NCBI GenBank assembly: GCA_029582165.1 | Contig: CM055892.1 | Coordinates: 3,133,347 to 3,197,346 of the forward strand | Length of the DNA: 64,000 nt | DNA from: Portulaca oleracea | Taxonomy: Eukaryota; Streptophyta; Magnoliopsida; Caryophyllales; Portulacaceae | Reading direction: 5' to 3' | In this document: positions 23,126 through 34,279 of the stretch, one piece after another | How the letters are laid out: each line of letters begins with the position of its first letter | Numbering within the stretch: position 1 is the first letter of the stretch | Notes under the pieces: model-generated | Databases searched by the model: none | Seen by the model: only the letters and a program-made list of their open reading frames with translations | What the model was told of the DNA's origin: nothing | Made by a program: the position numbers and the translations under genes

Positions 23126-23714
23126 TCTGATTGACAAAGACAACAACATTACCAAACACAACGTTCAGTAACAAAGCAATATCAGAAAAAACCACATTCA
23201 AAATTCAGTCTTTTTTGAGAACCTAAACCCTAAAAACCCCAACCCAAAAACATCAACACCAAACAACAACATTGAAATTATGCAAAATTCTTCAACTTTA
23301 TAACATTAACAAACGATTCAACCCCTGCCATTTTCTTGAACCAAACAAACCAAAAAAAAAAAAAGATTTCAATTTTTTGGCAACACATAACTTTACCACT
23401 CACCTTAGTTCTCAGAATGTTCGTCGTCTGCAACGTCCCCCTTGCCTTTCAATGTTGACCACCCAGTCTACCCGTCCATGTCGCCTAAAGTTTTTTTTTT
23501 TTTTTTTTTTTTTTTTTGTAGAGCCTTGCTACAATAACGTCTGGGAATGTTGAAATGGAGGGAGTGAAGAGAATAGAAGGGGGACCAATCATTTAAACAC
23601 CTCTACACAATTAATCATGTGTCATTAAGTTTAGGATTAAGTTTGAATTTATTTTAACAGTTAACCTTGGTGAAACAGGTGACAACAAGTCACAGTGGCA
23701 ATTTAGTTCAAAAT
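23126..23714. other. MULE right-hand untranslated region
   Basis: Upstream of the mudrA start on the minus strand; includes a poly-T run of about 27 at 23,491-23,518 and telomere-box-like CCTAAACCCTAAAA near 23,222, a motif common in plant leaders. Confidence 0.4.
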
Positions 23715-23807
23715 AACATGTTTGGGGGTAGTTTGGAACAAAAAAGTTTTTGGGTGGAATTTTTGATATTTCAGCCAAGTTTAGTGACAATTTAATTCGA
23801 GCACTCT
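23715..23807 (-). repeat. MULE right terminal inverted repeat
   Basis: Pairs with the left end at 14,421. It lies only about 535 bp upstream of the host gene start codon at 24,343. Confidence 0.75.
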
Positions 23808-24342
23808 CAACAACTCCCAATATATATTTGAGAAAAAAAAGAAAAAATGAATAAATACAATATTGAAGAGTAACTTTATGTGAAATGGAAGAAAAAAAGT
23901 GGTCTCATTGGATCTTGTTTTTAAAGTCTTGGTTCACACTTTAGAGTGTCACATGGGAAAACAATGCTCTAATAAAATGGCGTAAAATACTTTGATATTT
24001 AAGGCATGTCCAAGTGTTGGAGGGAGATACAAAAACGTGGTATCATGATTATTCATGAATCACGATGCCTGATTGATTCCTTAATAAATATCTAATGGAC
24101 AGTGAGTGAATCAAAGGGAGTAACCACTTTGTCATTCAATTGAAAGCCCCCCTCTGAATCTGATTGTGACTCCTCATTCATGATTTCATCTCTAAACCCA
24201 ATTCCTTCTTCGATTTAACTCCAACCCCCCCACCAACCATCTAATCGCATCTGTTTCTGCTTCTGCTTCTGTATCTGTTTCTGTTTCTGTTTTCACGTCC
24301 ACACGACCCATCTCAAACAAATCTCAGATTGATCAACATATC
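23808..24342 (+). promoter_or_regulatory. Likely promoter and leader of the host membrane-protein gene
   Basis: This is the only DNA between the MULE and the start codon. The last 100 bp are a pyrimidine-rich leader with repeated TTCTG(C/T) units (24,248-24,290), typical of plant 5' untranslated regions. No clear TATA box was fixed. Confidence 0.4.
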
Positions 24343-27300
24343 ATGGGGGATGCTCAATCTGACTCCGATCAATCCACCAAAATCAAAGATGAGCCAACGC
24401 TGAACCAAGAAGAAGACAACGCCGACGGTGAGCCAACAGTGAAGGAAAGAAGAGCAGAAGAAGAAGATAAACAAGACAACAACTACCGTTCTACTAATCA
24501 CGTCAAAAAAGATTATGGCGGAAAAACCGAGTCTGAGAGCTTATACGCTGTCGTTTCTAGCCTTCTGTTTTCGATCTTCTTCTCTGATCCTAACACCGGC
24601 TTAGCTTCTACGTCCTTGTTGCATAGAATCAGAGTTTCTTTCAGAGACCACCTGCCTCGCCTTCCAGAAGCTTCTAGAACTTCTGGGTTGAAGCTCCTCA
24701 AGTGGGCTCGTCGCGGTACCCCTCTTCGCCTGCTCCTTGTTATCTCTGTAAGTCTTGCTTTTCTTTCTTTTCGTTTTTTTTTTGTAATCATGGTTTTGGT
24801 TTTAGTTTTGTTTTTGGCTGGGGATTGACTGGATGATCGAGCTTCGTTTCATATTTTACTTGAATTTAGGGTATTTTGAATAGGTGAGTTCTACTCTTTT
24901 TCTTTTTTTTTTTTGTGGAGAATTAGTAGTTTAATCCAACACATGCATCAATGCCAATAATTTTGATCCATCGGAGGTTGCTGGATTACATCGAAGAGTT
25001 ATTGATGATTGGGAAATGCCATCTTCAATGTTGTACAGTATGCTACTTATCATGAGAATGGGAAATAGGTTGTATAATATCACCCAAATTTGATAATTAA
25101 CAGTGTACTAAGGAAAATTCCTTAGCAAAGGATTTCCATCTTGGTCTTTCAGTGTTTTGTGGTAAGATGGTCCACAACCTGTTGGTGAAGTGGTGCCAAG
25201 GTAAATTCCCATGTTGTGCTCCTGGGTTTAACATAGGTTTATGAATATCATAGTTCCGACTTTCCCAGGTAATGGGGATGAAAGTTATTCCGAAAGTCCT
25301 TGCTTTAAGTGTGGGAATTGTTACTTTTTAAGTATTATTATTCTATCTACCATCTGCATGTTAGTGTAGGCATAAGCATTATGTAATTTTGGGTATCACA
25401 GTATCCATACCTTTCAAATATGTGGGGTACTTCATTCAAATGAGAATCGATACCTTTGCATCGTCCTTCATATCTGATTTCCATATGATACTAATGAGAG
25501 CAAATTAGCACTTCTCTGTGATAAAATAAATCTTTTGAAGGTTGCTTGTGATGTCATTAGCTTTTAGGCTTTGACAGCAGTAAACATTGTCCATGGGAAA
25601 TTGCATGTTCCTTTGGAATTACCAATGTCATTATCTGTGGAAAGTGGAAACTTGTTCATATGTAGAGTTTGTCTTTGGACTAAGTTGCTGGAAATTTGGG
25701 GCATTGAGTTTTAGTTATTGTTAGGAGCTTTTTTTTTTTTTTTTTTTTTTTGGGGTTTGATTTTTGTGTATCCAAGTCTCACATTTGCTGCTGTTAATGA
25801 ACTCATTGAGCTACCCTAGTGCAGCTATTTGCAATTTATGTGGACTCTTAATTTAGTGGTTCTTTTGTGAAAGCCTACATATGGTGTTTACTTCATCCCT
25901 GCACTGTTAACATGTTTGCAGTATACCATGCCTAACAATAAATATGTTATTTTCTAGAATGTCATAACTTTATTGTATTGGATCTAGAGATAACAGACCT
26001 GTGCATGTGCTCTCTAGTTTGCAGATGCTTTCGGTGTACTGTCTGATTATATAAAGGATGCTTTGTATTTGATTAGTGCTCCAGCTACTTGGGAAATTCT
26101 TTTTGATTGTATGCCTTATTCTTTGTACAGGTGGGGACAATTACTTTGCTGACCTTGACCGGAATCCTAGTCTTCTTGCTATTTTTGGCAGCTGCGACTA
26201 TCAATGCAGTCATTGTATCACTTTTCATATCTTTGGCTGCTACTGGTGGCTTCTTGGCTATGTTCTTTGCCTCCACAGCAGTCATCTACATTGGGGTGTT
26301 ATCAATTGCTGCTTTTGTCATCTCTTCTGTGACAATATCAGCAGTTATTACTGCGATCGTAGTTACAGGTATGCTTCTTTGATGCCCTAGTTGTTGAGTA
26401 CTTGAGGGATACTGATAGAGATACATATTAATATATTTAGGAATAATAATTAGATATTTTATATATTTTATATATTTAGGAATAATAATTAGATATTTTA
26501 TAACCACTAGTGTGTCGGACTACTATTCCCAATTTGAGGAGATGCAACTTAGGTGTGCCACTAGAGAAGAACCATGGGTCACTGTGACAAGGTTTATTAA
26601 TGGGCTTAATGATAATATTAGGGGTGATGTCAGTCTGCACCAACCTGAGTCCTTAATAGAGGCCTACCAAAAAGCTTTAGAAATTGAGAAATACAAGAAG
26701 CCTTCCTACCCCCATAGGTGGACTTCCCAAGCAGGGGAGTCTTCTCCCTCTAAGCCTGACACCATTAACAAGCCATCCTTCCATAAAGGCACCACCCACG
26801 AACATCAATTGCCTAAGCCCAATAGTCGATCCCCTCATCCAACTAATTCAGCTGAGAGTGGTCCATCCTCTTTTCCATTATCACATATTGTGTGCCATAA
26901 GTGCCATGCGAAAGGACATCCTGCCTCTCGTTGTCCTACTCATGCTCTTACCATAGGAGGCCAACCTATTGATGATACTGGGGGTATAGATGAAACTGTC
27001 TATCCTGTGGAGGGAGATACCGATACAGAGAGTGACAGGGAGGAAGAGGGTCATCTGATTGTTATGCATTGTCTTCTTACTTCAACCCATCCTGGCTTGT
27101 GGAAACGAACTGCGATTTTTGAGACTAAGACACAATGTGCTGGTAAGATTCTTCGCGTAGTGATCGATAGTGGTAGTTCTATGAATGTGATTTCTAAGTC
27201 TGCGGTGAGACTCCTAGGACTTCGACCCATACCATATCCCACTCCTCTCACAGTTGCTTGGATCGACAAGTCATCTTTGAAAAGTGTGAAGTCCTGGTGC

Positions 27301-30300
27301 ATATTCTGATACTGTCTGGTGTAATGTCTTGCCTATGGATGTTGCTCACATACTTTTATGCCGCCCTTGGATTTATGATAAAGATGCAACCAACTTTGGA
27401 CAGGAAAACATATATGAGTTTAAGCATGAGGGGAAGAAGATTAAGCTAGCTCCTATGCGCCCCACAACTCCTAATGAGCTTAGAGATCGTAAGGAAAGAG
27501 TCACTTTGACTAAGAAACAACCCCTAAGATTGCAGTTTCTAAGTGGATACAATGATGTTGAAGTTGTGCATGATGTTGTTCCTAGAATTCCTCTTGATTT
27601 AGTGTCATCGCCTATTGATTCGTGGCATGCTGAATTTTGCACTAAACACATTCATGATTTGCATGCCGATGTTCAACAGAAAATTGCACCGAGTACTGAC
27701 AATTATAAACTTGCTGTTAATGTGCTTCGTGGGAAGTTAGAGTTTAACGGAGTCGATTATGTGATAATCCAAAGCTGTCCTGAACGACTTCCAAAACATT
27801 CTTTTCAATTGCATTTTGCTCAGTTCTTTTGGATTGCAAATCACTTTGGATCCAATAATTACTTACTTGACTTCCCTCCTGATTTATCTTTTAATCCTAT
27901 CTTCACTGTCGAGGATTTGACATTTTGCTGAGGTACTTTTGCACCTTCCCTGTTTGCGAGTTTTGTAGGCGAGTTTGTGACTTCTTCCGCTTTGGTACCC
28001 ATAGTACCGCTTGTTGAGCTCAGTGTCGTCGTGATCTCTGCAGTTGATATTGGCCGCCCTCTTGCCAATAAGATTGTTCACATTGTTCGGAGTTTTCCAC
28101 ACTTCTTGGTTTTGTGGACCGGTCGTCCACCTGATCATTCTGGGTTCCAGCTGACGTTGGATGTTGTGCTCTTGATTCCGTGGGCTACATTTCGTTATGC
28201 AAACGCTCCGGAGGAACGTTTCTTTCAAGCCGGGGAGAATGATAGAGATACATATTAATATATTTAGGAATAATAATTAGATATTTTATATATTTTAGTT
28301 TCCTATTCACATTAGGAATATTATAGTTTCCTATGTTGTTTAGGATTGTTATTCTAGTTTCCTAATTCTATTAGGTTTAGTATTAGGCGGGTTGTTTATC
28401 AATAAATAAGGGCTTTGCTAGCCTTTATGAAGGACATTACATCGATATTGAATACGTACAATTCTTACTGATTATGCACGGGGATGCTAATCTTTTCCTG
28501 AATTCAACACGGGGATGCTGAATTCTCCTCTTGAATTCAACACGGGGATGTTGAATTCGTATCTTTAGCTTTTAATTTATTTCCCGTTCTCTATCAGATA
28601 CCCTTATCTCCAGGCCTCTAATTTGACGCTTCCTGTCCAGCTCCCAGCGTTTCTGAAGGCGTTGGTGCTTTACAGTTAAATTGCCTATCTGTTTTGCATT
28701 TTCCAGAGGATATCCTTGACAATTATCTCCCTAATCATTAGAAGCCTTCTACAGTTTGGCTGGATTGGTTTTCCAATTCTCCATGTCAAGTAAACAGGAG
28801 TACATATTTACCTAAGCTTTACTTGTATTACAAAGATGGCAATCAAGCTAGCATCTTAATTGGTTTAGACTTTCTGATAAACCAATACTAAATCCTCATT
28901 TCCTATTAAATCCACATAAGATGGTATCTTTACAAAATAGAAGGTAAGATAAACTATGAGAAACATGAAGTAGGGCATAAATAATTGAATAACCAAACTG
29001 TTTGAAAAGGTACACTTATAGCCGGTTTTCAGAGTTATCTCAGAGTGAAACAATAGTTGGAAGGTGCAGCTAAGGCAAGCCATATGGCTGCATATCCTAT
29101 GTGGTTTGTGCATCTTGATCAACTAAATTTCTATATATGGGATTTTCACAATATGTTTATTGGCACATAGAAGTGAATTCCAGCAGTAGTAGTAGGTCAT
29201 GTACGAGTGTCGCACTTATCAGTGGTGTTAGAAAGGAAAACAAAATAGAACTATTTTGTAGTTATCAGTAGACTTCTGTTATGAGTGTCATAAGGGCCTT
29301 GCCTCAAAATATGGTAATTTTTATAAGATCATTATAGAACTGCCTCTCCTTGTTTTTCCTTTTCCCTTGCCTTTGGGGTTCGAGAGAGGTAGGATTTCTT
29401 GGTAAATTGCTAGCTTTCTGATGAAATCTGCATCAGTTCTCTTTCGGTTGTACATGTTTAGGACCATTATATTTTCATTTGGTGATCTTCTTTTGGGCTG
29501 AAGTTTTTAAGGTCGGGTAGAGGGCGAAAGAGTACTGGAAATAAATAAAGGCCAAAGATAAGAATTCAATGTCCTCGTACTGAATTCAAGAGAAGAATTC
29601 AACATCCCCATGCTACATTCAAAAAGAGCGCATCCTCGTGCATAATCAATAGGAATTCGTAAAATTCAATATTCAATGTCAATGTAGTGTGATTCATAAA
29701 GGTTAGTGAAGCTCTTATTTGTAGGTAAACAAGCTGCCTAATACTAAACCTAACAGAAAATGGGAACTAGAATAATATTCCTAAACAACTTAGGAAACTA
29801 TAATACTCCTAATGAAAATAGGAAACTAAAACATGTAAAATATGTAATTATTATTCCTATATCCTTCCTAAAATAAGTCTTTAGTTCTCCATCATTTCTC
29901 CCCGGCTTGAAAAAACTCGCCCTCGCAGAGTTTTCTTGTGAATACTCATCTAGTGGCGCAAGTGCAACACATCGGAGATCATCTTTAGGAAACCCAAGAA
30001 TTATCAAAAGATGGGCGACCTTTTCAACGAACCAGGTAGCATTGAAAGCCACAAGAAGTCGTACTTACAACCTCATCATCAAAAATGTTTTCAACCACAT
30101 TAACAAGCGAGGGGACAACTGTAGGTAAGCAAGGCACAGAAACAGAAGAAGTAGTAGAACCAACTGTGAGACTTGTAGAAAATGTAGGAGGCTTAAAAGT
30201 ACCTCAAAAATGTGTCAAATCCTCAACAGTTGACAATTCAGGAGGTGAGCAAGCAAGTAAGCATTGGAACCAAGATGTTTTAAAATTCGATAAGGATCAG

Positions 30301-33300
30301 GCATTCTAGCAAAGAGCTTTTTAAAAGAGTGTTTAGGAAATCGTTTAGGACGAATTTAGACTATCACAAAATCTCCTTTATTAAACTCCATCTTCCTAAG
30401 ATGCACAATAGGAGCCAGTTTATAATTTTCATTACTTTGATGCAATTTTCTGTTGAACATCGGCATGCACATCATGATTATGTTTAGCAAAAGATTCAGC
30501 AAATTCAACACACTGAGAATCAATAGGCCTTGAGGCCCATGACACTTAATCAAGAGGAGGTCGAGGAACAACTCCATGCTCATTCAAATGGAGTCTGATA
30601 ATGGGGCATTGTCACAACACTTTGTCCACCTAGAAACTACAATCTTAAAGGTTCTATCTTAAACTGAGTTACTCTTGTCTTGCAATCTTTAAGCTCATTA
30701 TGATACATGGGAGGAGTAAGTGCTCACCTATTCTTCCCCTCGTGCTTGAACTCATATATGTTTTCCTATCCAAAGTTGGTGGCATCTTTATCATACATCC
30801 AAGGGCGACTCAAAAGTATGTAACCGACATCCATAGGCAAGACATTATACCAAGCAGTATTAGAATATGCACTGAACTGGAGAGGGACTTCACATTTGTC
30901 AGTAATAGTCAAAAAAGTCTTGTCAACCCAAGCAATGTAATAGGAGTGTAGGGAATGGGCTTCAGGTTCAGAAGTCTCACAATAGATTTAGAAATTACAT
31001 TTGTAGAACTACCATTATCAATCACTAGGCGAAGAATCTTACCAGCACATTGTATTTTAGTTTCAAAAATCGCAGTTCGTTTCCACGTGTCAGGATGGGT
31101 TGAAGGAAGAAGACATCGTATAGCAATCAAGTGACCCTCTTCTCTTTGTTCCTTTGAGTGGTGGCATCTCCCGCTATAGGATACACCACTTTGTCATCAT
31201 CAATAGTTTGGCCTCCTTTGGTTAGGCCACGATTAGAAGTTAGAACCACGAGAGGCATGATGCCCTTTCTCATGACACTTATGACACACAATAGATGATG
31301 TTGAAGGAAAAGAGGATGAGCTGCTCTTAGGTGAAATTAGCTGGCAGAGTGGGTTGGCTATTGGGCTTAGGCAACTGATTTTCATGGGAGGTGCCTCTAT
31401 GGAAGGATGTCTTCTCAATGATGTTAGGCTTAGAGGGATTAAGACTCCTCGGCTTAGGAAGTCCACCTATAGTGGCGGGAAGGCTTCTTTTATATCTCAA
31501 TTTCTAAAGCCTTCTGGTAGGCCTCTGTCGGGGACTTAGGTTGATGTAAACTCATATCGCCCTTAATGATATCATTTAGCCCATTAATAAACTTTGTCAC
31601 AGTGACCCATAGTTCTTCTCTAGTGGCACACCTAAGCTTCATCTCCAAAATGAGCACAATAATCAGACACACTAGTGGATTGTCTCAGGTTTAACCACTC
31701 ATTCATCATTTGTTACTTATGGAATGTTAGTAAATACTTTGGTTTTAGCTTACCATTCATCACTTCCCACATGATTGTGGGGGGTTCATGCAAGTGTATA
31801 ATCTCTCTTTCAACACTTTGCTAATATAGCAGACTAAACAAGTTTCATCTTGGTGAAGTGAATTCTAGCAATGTCAATCATGACAAAAAATTCGTAGTAG
31901 TTCTCTAGATGATCTATCTAGTCAGTGAACACATTAGGCTCATGTCGACCATCAAATTCAGGCACATCAACCTTGGCTTTACACATAACATCATAAGGGT
32001 CATCATGCTTGTAGTTCCTATGAGGATCATAACTAGGCATAGGTGAAAAATGCCAAAGGGTGTGGGCATGGTTCCTATCTCTGTGGCGGTGACAATGCAA
32101 CCTGTTAGAATCATCACAATAGTGACTTATATCCTCCGAGTTACGTTTACCATGATTGTGATGCTGAATAGGTCTATATGAGGTGGGATCTCCACTAGGC
32201 TCCCCCATGATGGCTCGCTTTAAGGTCAGGGCATCTTGTAATTGCTTATTTGTGTAGGAAGGTTTTACCACGTTATTATCAAGAACACACTTCGACATAT
32301 GAGAGTCCAACCTTTGTTCTAATTTAGTGACATTACAATGGACGCCACCTAAAGAGTGTTGGAAGTTCGTCGTGTTACTTTCTCGATCTTTGATTTGACT
32401 TTGGCGGTACAGAATTCTGTTTGAGAGGCATCTATCCTTGACGTAATTCTGTTGACAATTTCTAGAAGTTCATCTTTCAACCCCTTTTTTAAATCTTGCG
32501 TCTTTTCATATAGTTTGCTATCCCAAGCTCCAACTCTTGTCTCAAGTTCTTGAACTCTCTCTTCTAATGATGCCATTGCTCTATTGATAGGCATATAAGG
32601 CTAAAGTATTTCTTTTGTTTTCCCCCCAATATGTAACAAGGAACATACTAAGTAAGTTCAAGTAAAACTACTACTAATGCACACGAGAAAGCAAAGCAAC
32701 CAAGGCAACTACTCAATTATCCTAATTGTCCTGATTTCTTTTTTAATTTTTGAAAACAGAAAACAAATTAAGGTTCCAGGCAAACTCAATTAGCAACTGC
32801 CTAACTATCAAGTAGGCTAAAATCAAGAATTTGACAAATTACGAAATACCAAAGATATGTACTTGGTGAAGTGAGAAAACACAGCCAACTAGGCATCTTT
32901 TTTACTACAGTACCAAGCATCACCGTCAGAGAGAAGAACCCAGCAGTAGCAGTAGCATTACGACCCAACAGCCACAGCAGCACCAACGGGCAATAACACT
33001 GCTGACAACTCCATCAACTAGAGTCTCCGGCAACGGCAGGTGAGCACCGAAAACGCCTGGTCGACCTTCTATGGAGTTCTTGGCAGTAGGTAGTACCACC
33101 AAACAGCAAGTACAGCACGGCAGCGCGCCCAGATTCCGCGATCTAGGGTCTCACAATATCAGGGCGTAACAATTCGAAGCATTCTGGGGCTGGTTTAGCA
33201 CAATTGACTCGGGGGTTTTGGGAGAAATAGAGTGGCAATGTAGTGCTTGTTTGAGCTAACTTTTAAGAGTGTTTTTTGGGGTTAAAAAGCATATACTAGG

Positions 33301-34279
33301 CCAAACAATGATTTTTTTAGAAACTAATAATTGTTTTTTAAAAAAAGTTTTTGCCAAAAACAGCTCCAAATGCAGAAGCTAGGTCAAACACTCTACTTTG
33401 ATAAAATCACTTATGTCATAAGTTAGACCAAACACTTCAATACTTCTCCAAAAATAGCTTTCGTACAAACTGTTTTTAAGAAGCAAAAACAATTTTTTTT
33501 TAAAAAAAAATTAGGCCAAACAGGCACACAATGTGATTCACAAAGGCTAGCAAAGCCCTTATTTATAGGTAAATAACCCGCTGAATACTAAACCTAATAG
33601 AAAAAGGAACTAGAATAATATTCGTAACAACTTAGGAAACTATAATATTCCTAATAAGAATAGGAAACTAAATCATACAAAATATCTAATTATTATTATT
33701 ATTCCTAAATCTCTTCCTAAAATAAATGTTCGGTCCTCCATCATATGGTCAACAGGAAATAAAAGGCATAAGATGAGAAGGGTGTTTTGAATTGCCTCAC
33801 ATGTCATTTGGCCACCTTTTCAATGTTTCAGGGGTGAAATGGCTCTATTCCACTCTTGTATGTTGGCATATGCAATGGTAACCAAATTTAACATGAATTT
33901 TGTAGGGAAGGATGATCCTGATTTGGTTTTCCGTCAGGAATTTCAATTGTGACAAATTTCCTTTCCCAAATTCGTGGGACAGCCTGAATGCCTGATTGAA
34001 CGGAGGGCAATGAAAGAAATCCAAAATATAGCTTGAGATTAGCCAAGCAATTGAAGTAGCATATTCCTTGCAATTTTTGGGTTTGACGATTATCCTTCCT
34101 TGATTGTGGTCCACTTACTTCATCTTGATTGGTACAAACCAGGTTGGATTGGATTCTTCTGGACTCTATGGGTTGGGCTGAAGAAAAGTGCTGACTTAGC
34201 AAAACACTCTGTCACTGTCACCGGTTCAGCACTTACAGCCTGGCAAGATCGTCGGCACAGTCACCAGCATCATGACTGA
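24343..34279 (+). CDS. Predicted membrane protein with promethin/oleosin-like hydrophobic core, three exons
   Basis: The joined exons are 24343-24747, 26131-26368 and 34143-34279, giving 780 nt (259 residues plus stop). Intron 1 has GTAAGT/CAG and intron 2 GTATGC/CAG borders, and phases agree (0 and 1). Residues 1-60 are acidic and hydrophilic (MGDAQSDSDQSTKIKDEPTL). Residues 65-135 contain an amphipathic segment (SLYAVVSSLLFSIFF) and a basic patch. Exon 2 is almost wholly hydrophobic (residues 136-214), with TGILVFLLFLAAATI and GFLAMFFASTAVIYIGVL. Exon 3 gives GWIGFFWTLWVGLKKSADLA and ends HQHHD. The long uncharged core and GWIGFFW exit resemble plant promethin/lipid-droplet-assembly-type proteins; that is recall, not a search. 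It would sit in the endoplasmic reticulum or lipid-droplet surface. No stop or frameshift is seen; the 7.8-kb intron is swollen by retroelements. Confidence 0.75.
26131..26368 (+). other. Exon 2 of the host gene (hydrophobic core)
   Basis: 79 codons plus one base, bounded by TGTACAG before and GTATGC after. The run of about 75 uncharged residues could form two or more membrane helices or a hairpin. Confidence 0.8.
26512..27931 (+). pseudogene. Gag-protease fused to integrase C-terminus (deleted pol)
   Basis: Frame 26512-27309 begins inside Gag (YSQFEEMQLRCATREEPWVT), has a knuckle CHKCHAKGHPASRC near residue 128 and a protease site VVIDSGSSMNVISKS near residue 220. A frameshift near 27,290 leads to frame 27329-27931: LPMDVAHILLCRPWIYDKDA and NIYEFKHEGKKIKLAP finish the protease. 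With no reverse transcriptase, RNase H or integrase core, the frame then runs into DLHADVQQKIAPSTDNYKLA and LLDFPPDLSFNPIFTVEDL, the C-terminal end of a gypsy integrase. The missing part is about 2.5-3 kb in autonomous relatives. The same join appears in the minus-strand element to the right. Confidence 0.75.
28240..28596 (+). repeat. Complete 3' LTR of the sense element
   Basis: Starts TGATAGAGATACATATT and ends TTCTCTATCA. Near its end a word ACGGGGATG(C/T)TGAATTC is repeated three times (about 28,478-28,560). Confidence 0.85.
28602..29511. other. Intron 2 sequence between the two retroelements
   Basis: About 0.9 kb of AT-rich intron DNA. No exon was found: the host frame continues directly from 26368 to 34143. 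Confidence 0.5.
29512..29894 (-). repeat. 3' LTR of the antisense element
   Basis: It ends on the plus strand at CTCCATCA (29894). The left edge is degenerate (GGTAGAGGGCGAAAG, where TGATAGAG is expected) and is approximate. Confidence 0.65.
30300..31130 (-). pseudogene. Protease joined to integrase C-terminus in the antisense element
   Basis: The minus strand reads LVIDNGSSTNVISKSIVRLL (protease site, about 31,030), then LPMDVGYILLSRPWMYDKDA and NIYEFKHEGK, and then, with only a short linker, HGVVPRPPLD, HNHDVHADVQQKIAS and a degraded integrase tail. The order and join match the sense copy at 26,512-27,931. At least eight stops are visible. Confidence 0.65.
31230..32594 (-). pseudogene. Gag region of the antisense element
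   Basis: Starts at 32594 with MPINRAMASLEERVQELETR, a coiled-coil N-terminus, then DVMCKAKVDVPEFDGRHEPN near 31,950, the common entry to the gypsy Gag capsid domain, then LRCATREELWVTVTKFINGL and GDMSLHQPKSPTEAYQKALE. The knuckle CHKCHEKGHHASRG has lost its last cysteine. Several stops and frame changes occur between 31,920 and 31,672. This copy keeps the Gag N-terminus that the sense copy has lost. Confidence 0.7.
32600..33242. other. Leader region of the antisense element or unrelated insert
   Basis: No gene. GC content rises at 32,940-33,180 with CAGCA- and CGGCA-rich words. No primer-binding site could be recognised next to the 5' LTR remnant. Confidence 0.35.
33243..33527. mobile_element. 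hAT-like MITE, about 285 bp
   Basis: Terminal inverted repeats GTGCTTGTTTGAGCTAA (left) and GTGCCTGTTTGGCCTAA (right, reverse complement). Flanks GCAATGTA and ACAATGTG agree at six of eight positions, as expected for an 8-bp duplication that has aged. The sibling LTR at 29,671-29,720 shows the joined sequence without the insert. No coding capacity. Confidence 0.7.
34143..34279 (+). other. Exon 3 of the host gene
   Basis: Starts after AAACCAG, completes the split glycine codon and reads WIGFFWTLWVGLKKSADLA, with a stop TGA at 34277-34279. It is too short to appear as a separate long open frame and was found by continuing the phase from exon 2. Confidence 0.8.

Larger units (their letters stand above)
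14421..23807. mobile_element. Mutator-like element (MULE) with long terminal inverted repeats
   Basis: The left end (AGAGTGCTTGGATTAAATTG from 14421) and the reverse complement of the right end (AGAGTGCTCGAATTAAATTG, ending 23807) match and remain alignable for about 100-130 bp with indels. Inside are a mudrA-type transposase (-) and a GRF zinc-finger remnant (+), pointing toward each other as in two-gene MULEs. About 3.9 kb of the interior is later insertion (two solo LTRs), so the original element was about 5.5 kb. A clean 9-bp target duplication could not be fixed, although TCAACAA occurs at both outer edges. Confidence 0.8.
26413..28596 (+). mobile_element. Internally deleted gypsy element in intron 2, sense to the host gene
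   Basis: The ends are TGATAGAGATAC and CTCTATCA, flanked by perfect 5-bp repeats GATAC (26408-26412 and 28597-28601). The 3' LTR (28240-28596, 357 bp) is complete; the 5' LTR is cut to about 90 bp and joins directly to mid-gag. A polypurine tract (GCCGGGGAGAA) precedes the 3' LTR. Pol is reduced to protease joined to the integrase C-terminus. The chromovirus-like Gag suggests Ty3/gypsy, but the lineage is not certain. Confidence 0.85.
29512..33743 (-). mobile_element. Gypsy element of the same family in intron 2, antisense to the host gene
   Basis: The 3' LTR (about 29,512-29,894) is the reverse complement of the family LTR, preceded on the minus strand by polypurine AAGCCGGGGAGAAA. The 5' LTR portion at about 33,530-33,743 shares TTAGGAAACTATAATA and CCTAATA with it, but its inner part is replaced or lost, and a MITE sits at 33,243-33,527. 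Gag and protease run from 32,594 down. TATGG at 33,744 and TAAGG before the left edge match four of five bases and may be the target duplication. It has many more stops than the sense copy, so it is probably older. Confidence 0.7.

Noticed and set aside
23272..23553. Open frame of 93 codons
   Set aside because: Its length depends on a poly-T run read as polyphenylalanine, and it lies antisense to the MULE leader.
14421..23807. A 9-bp MULE target duplication at the outer edges
   Set aside because: TCAACAA appears at both sides, but the copies cannot be placed directly against matching ends, so I do not claim it.
28602..29511. Extra host exon between the two intronic elements
   Set aside because: The phase and sequence join exon 2 directly to exon 3, and no conserved-looking frame with both splice sites was found here.
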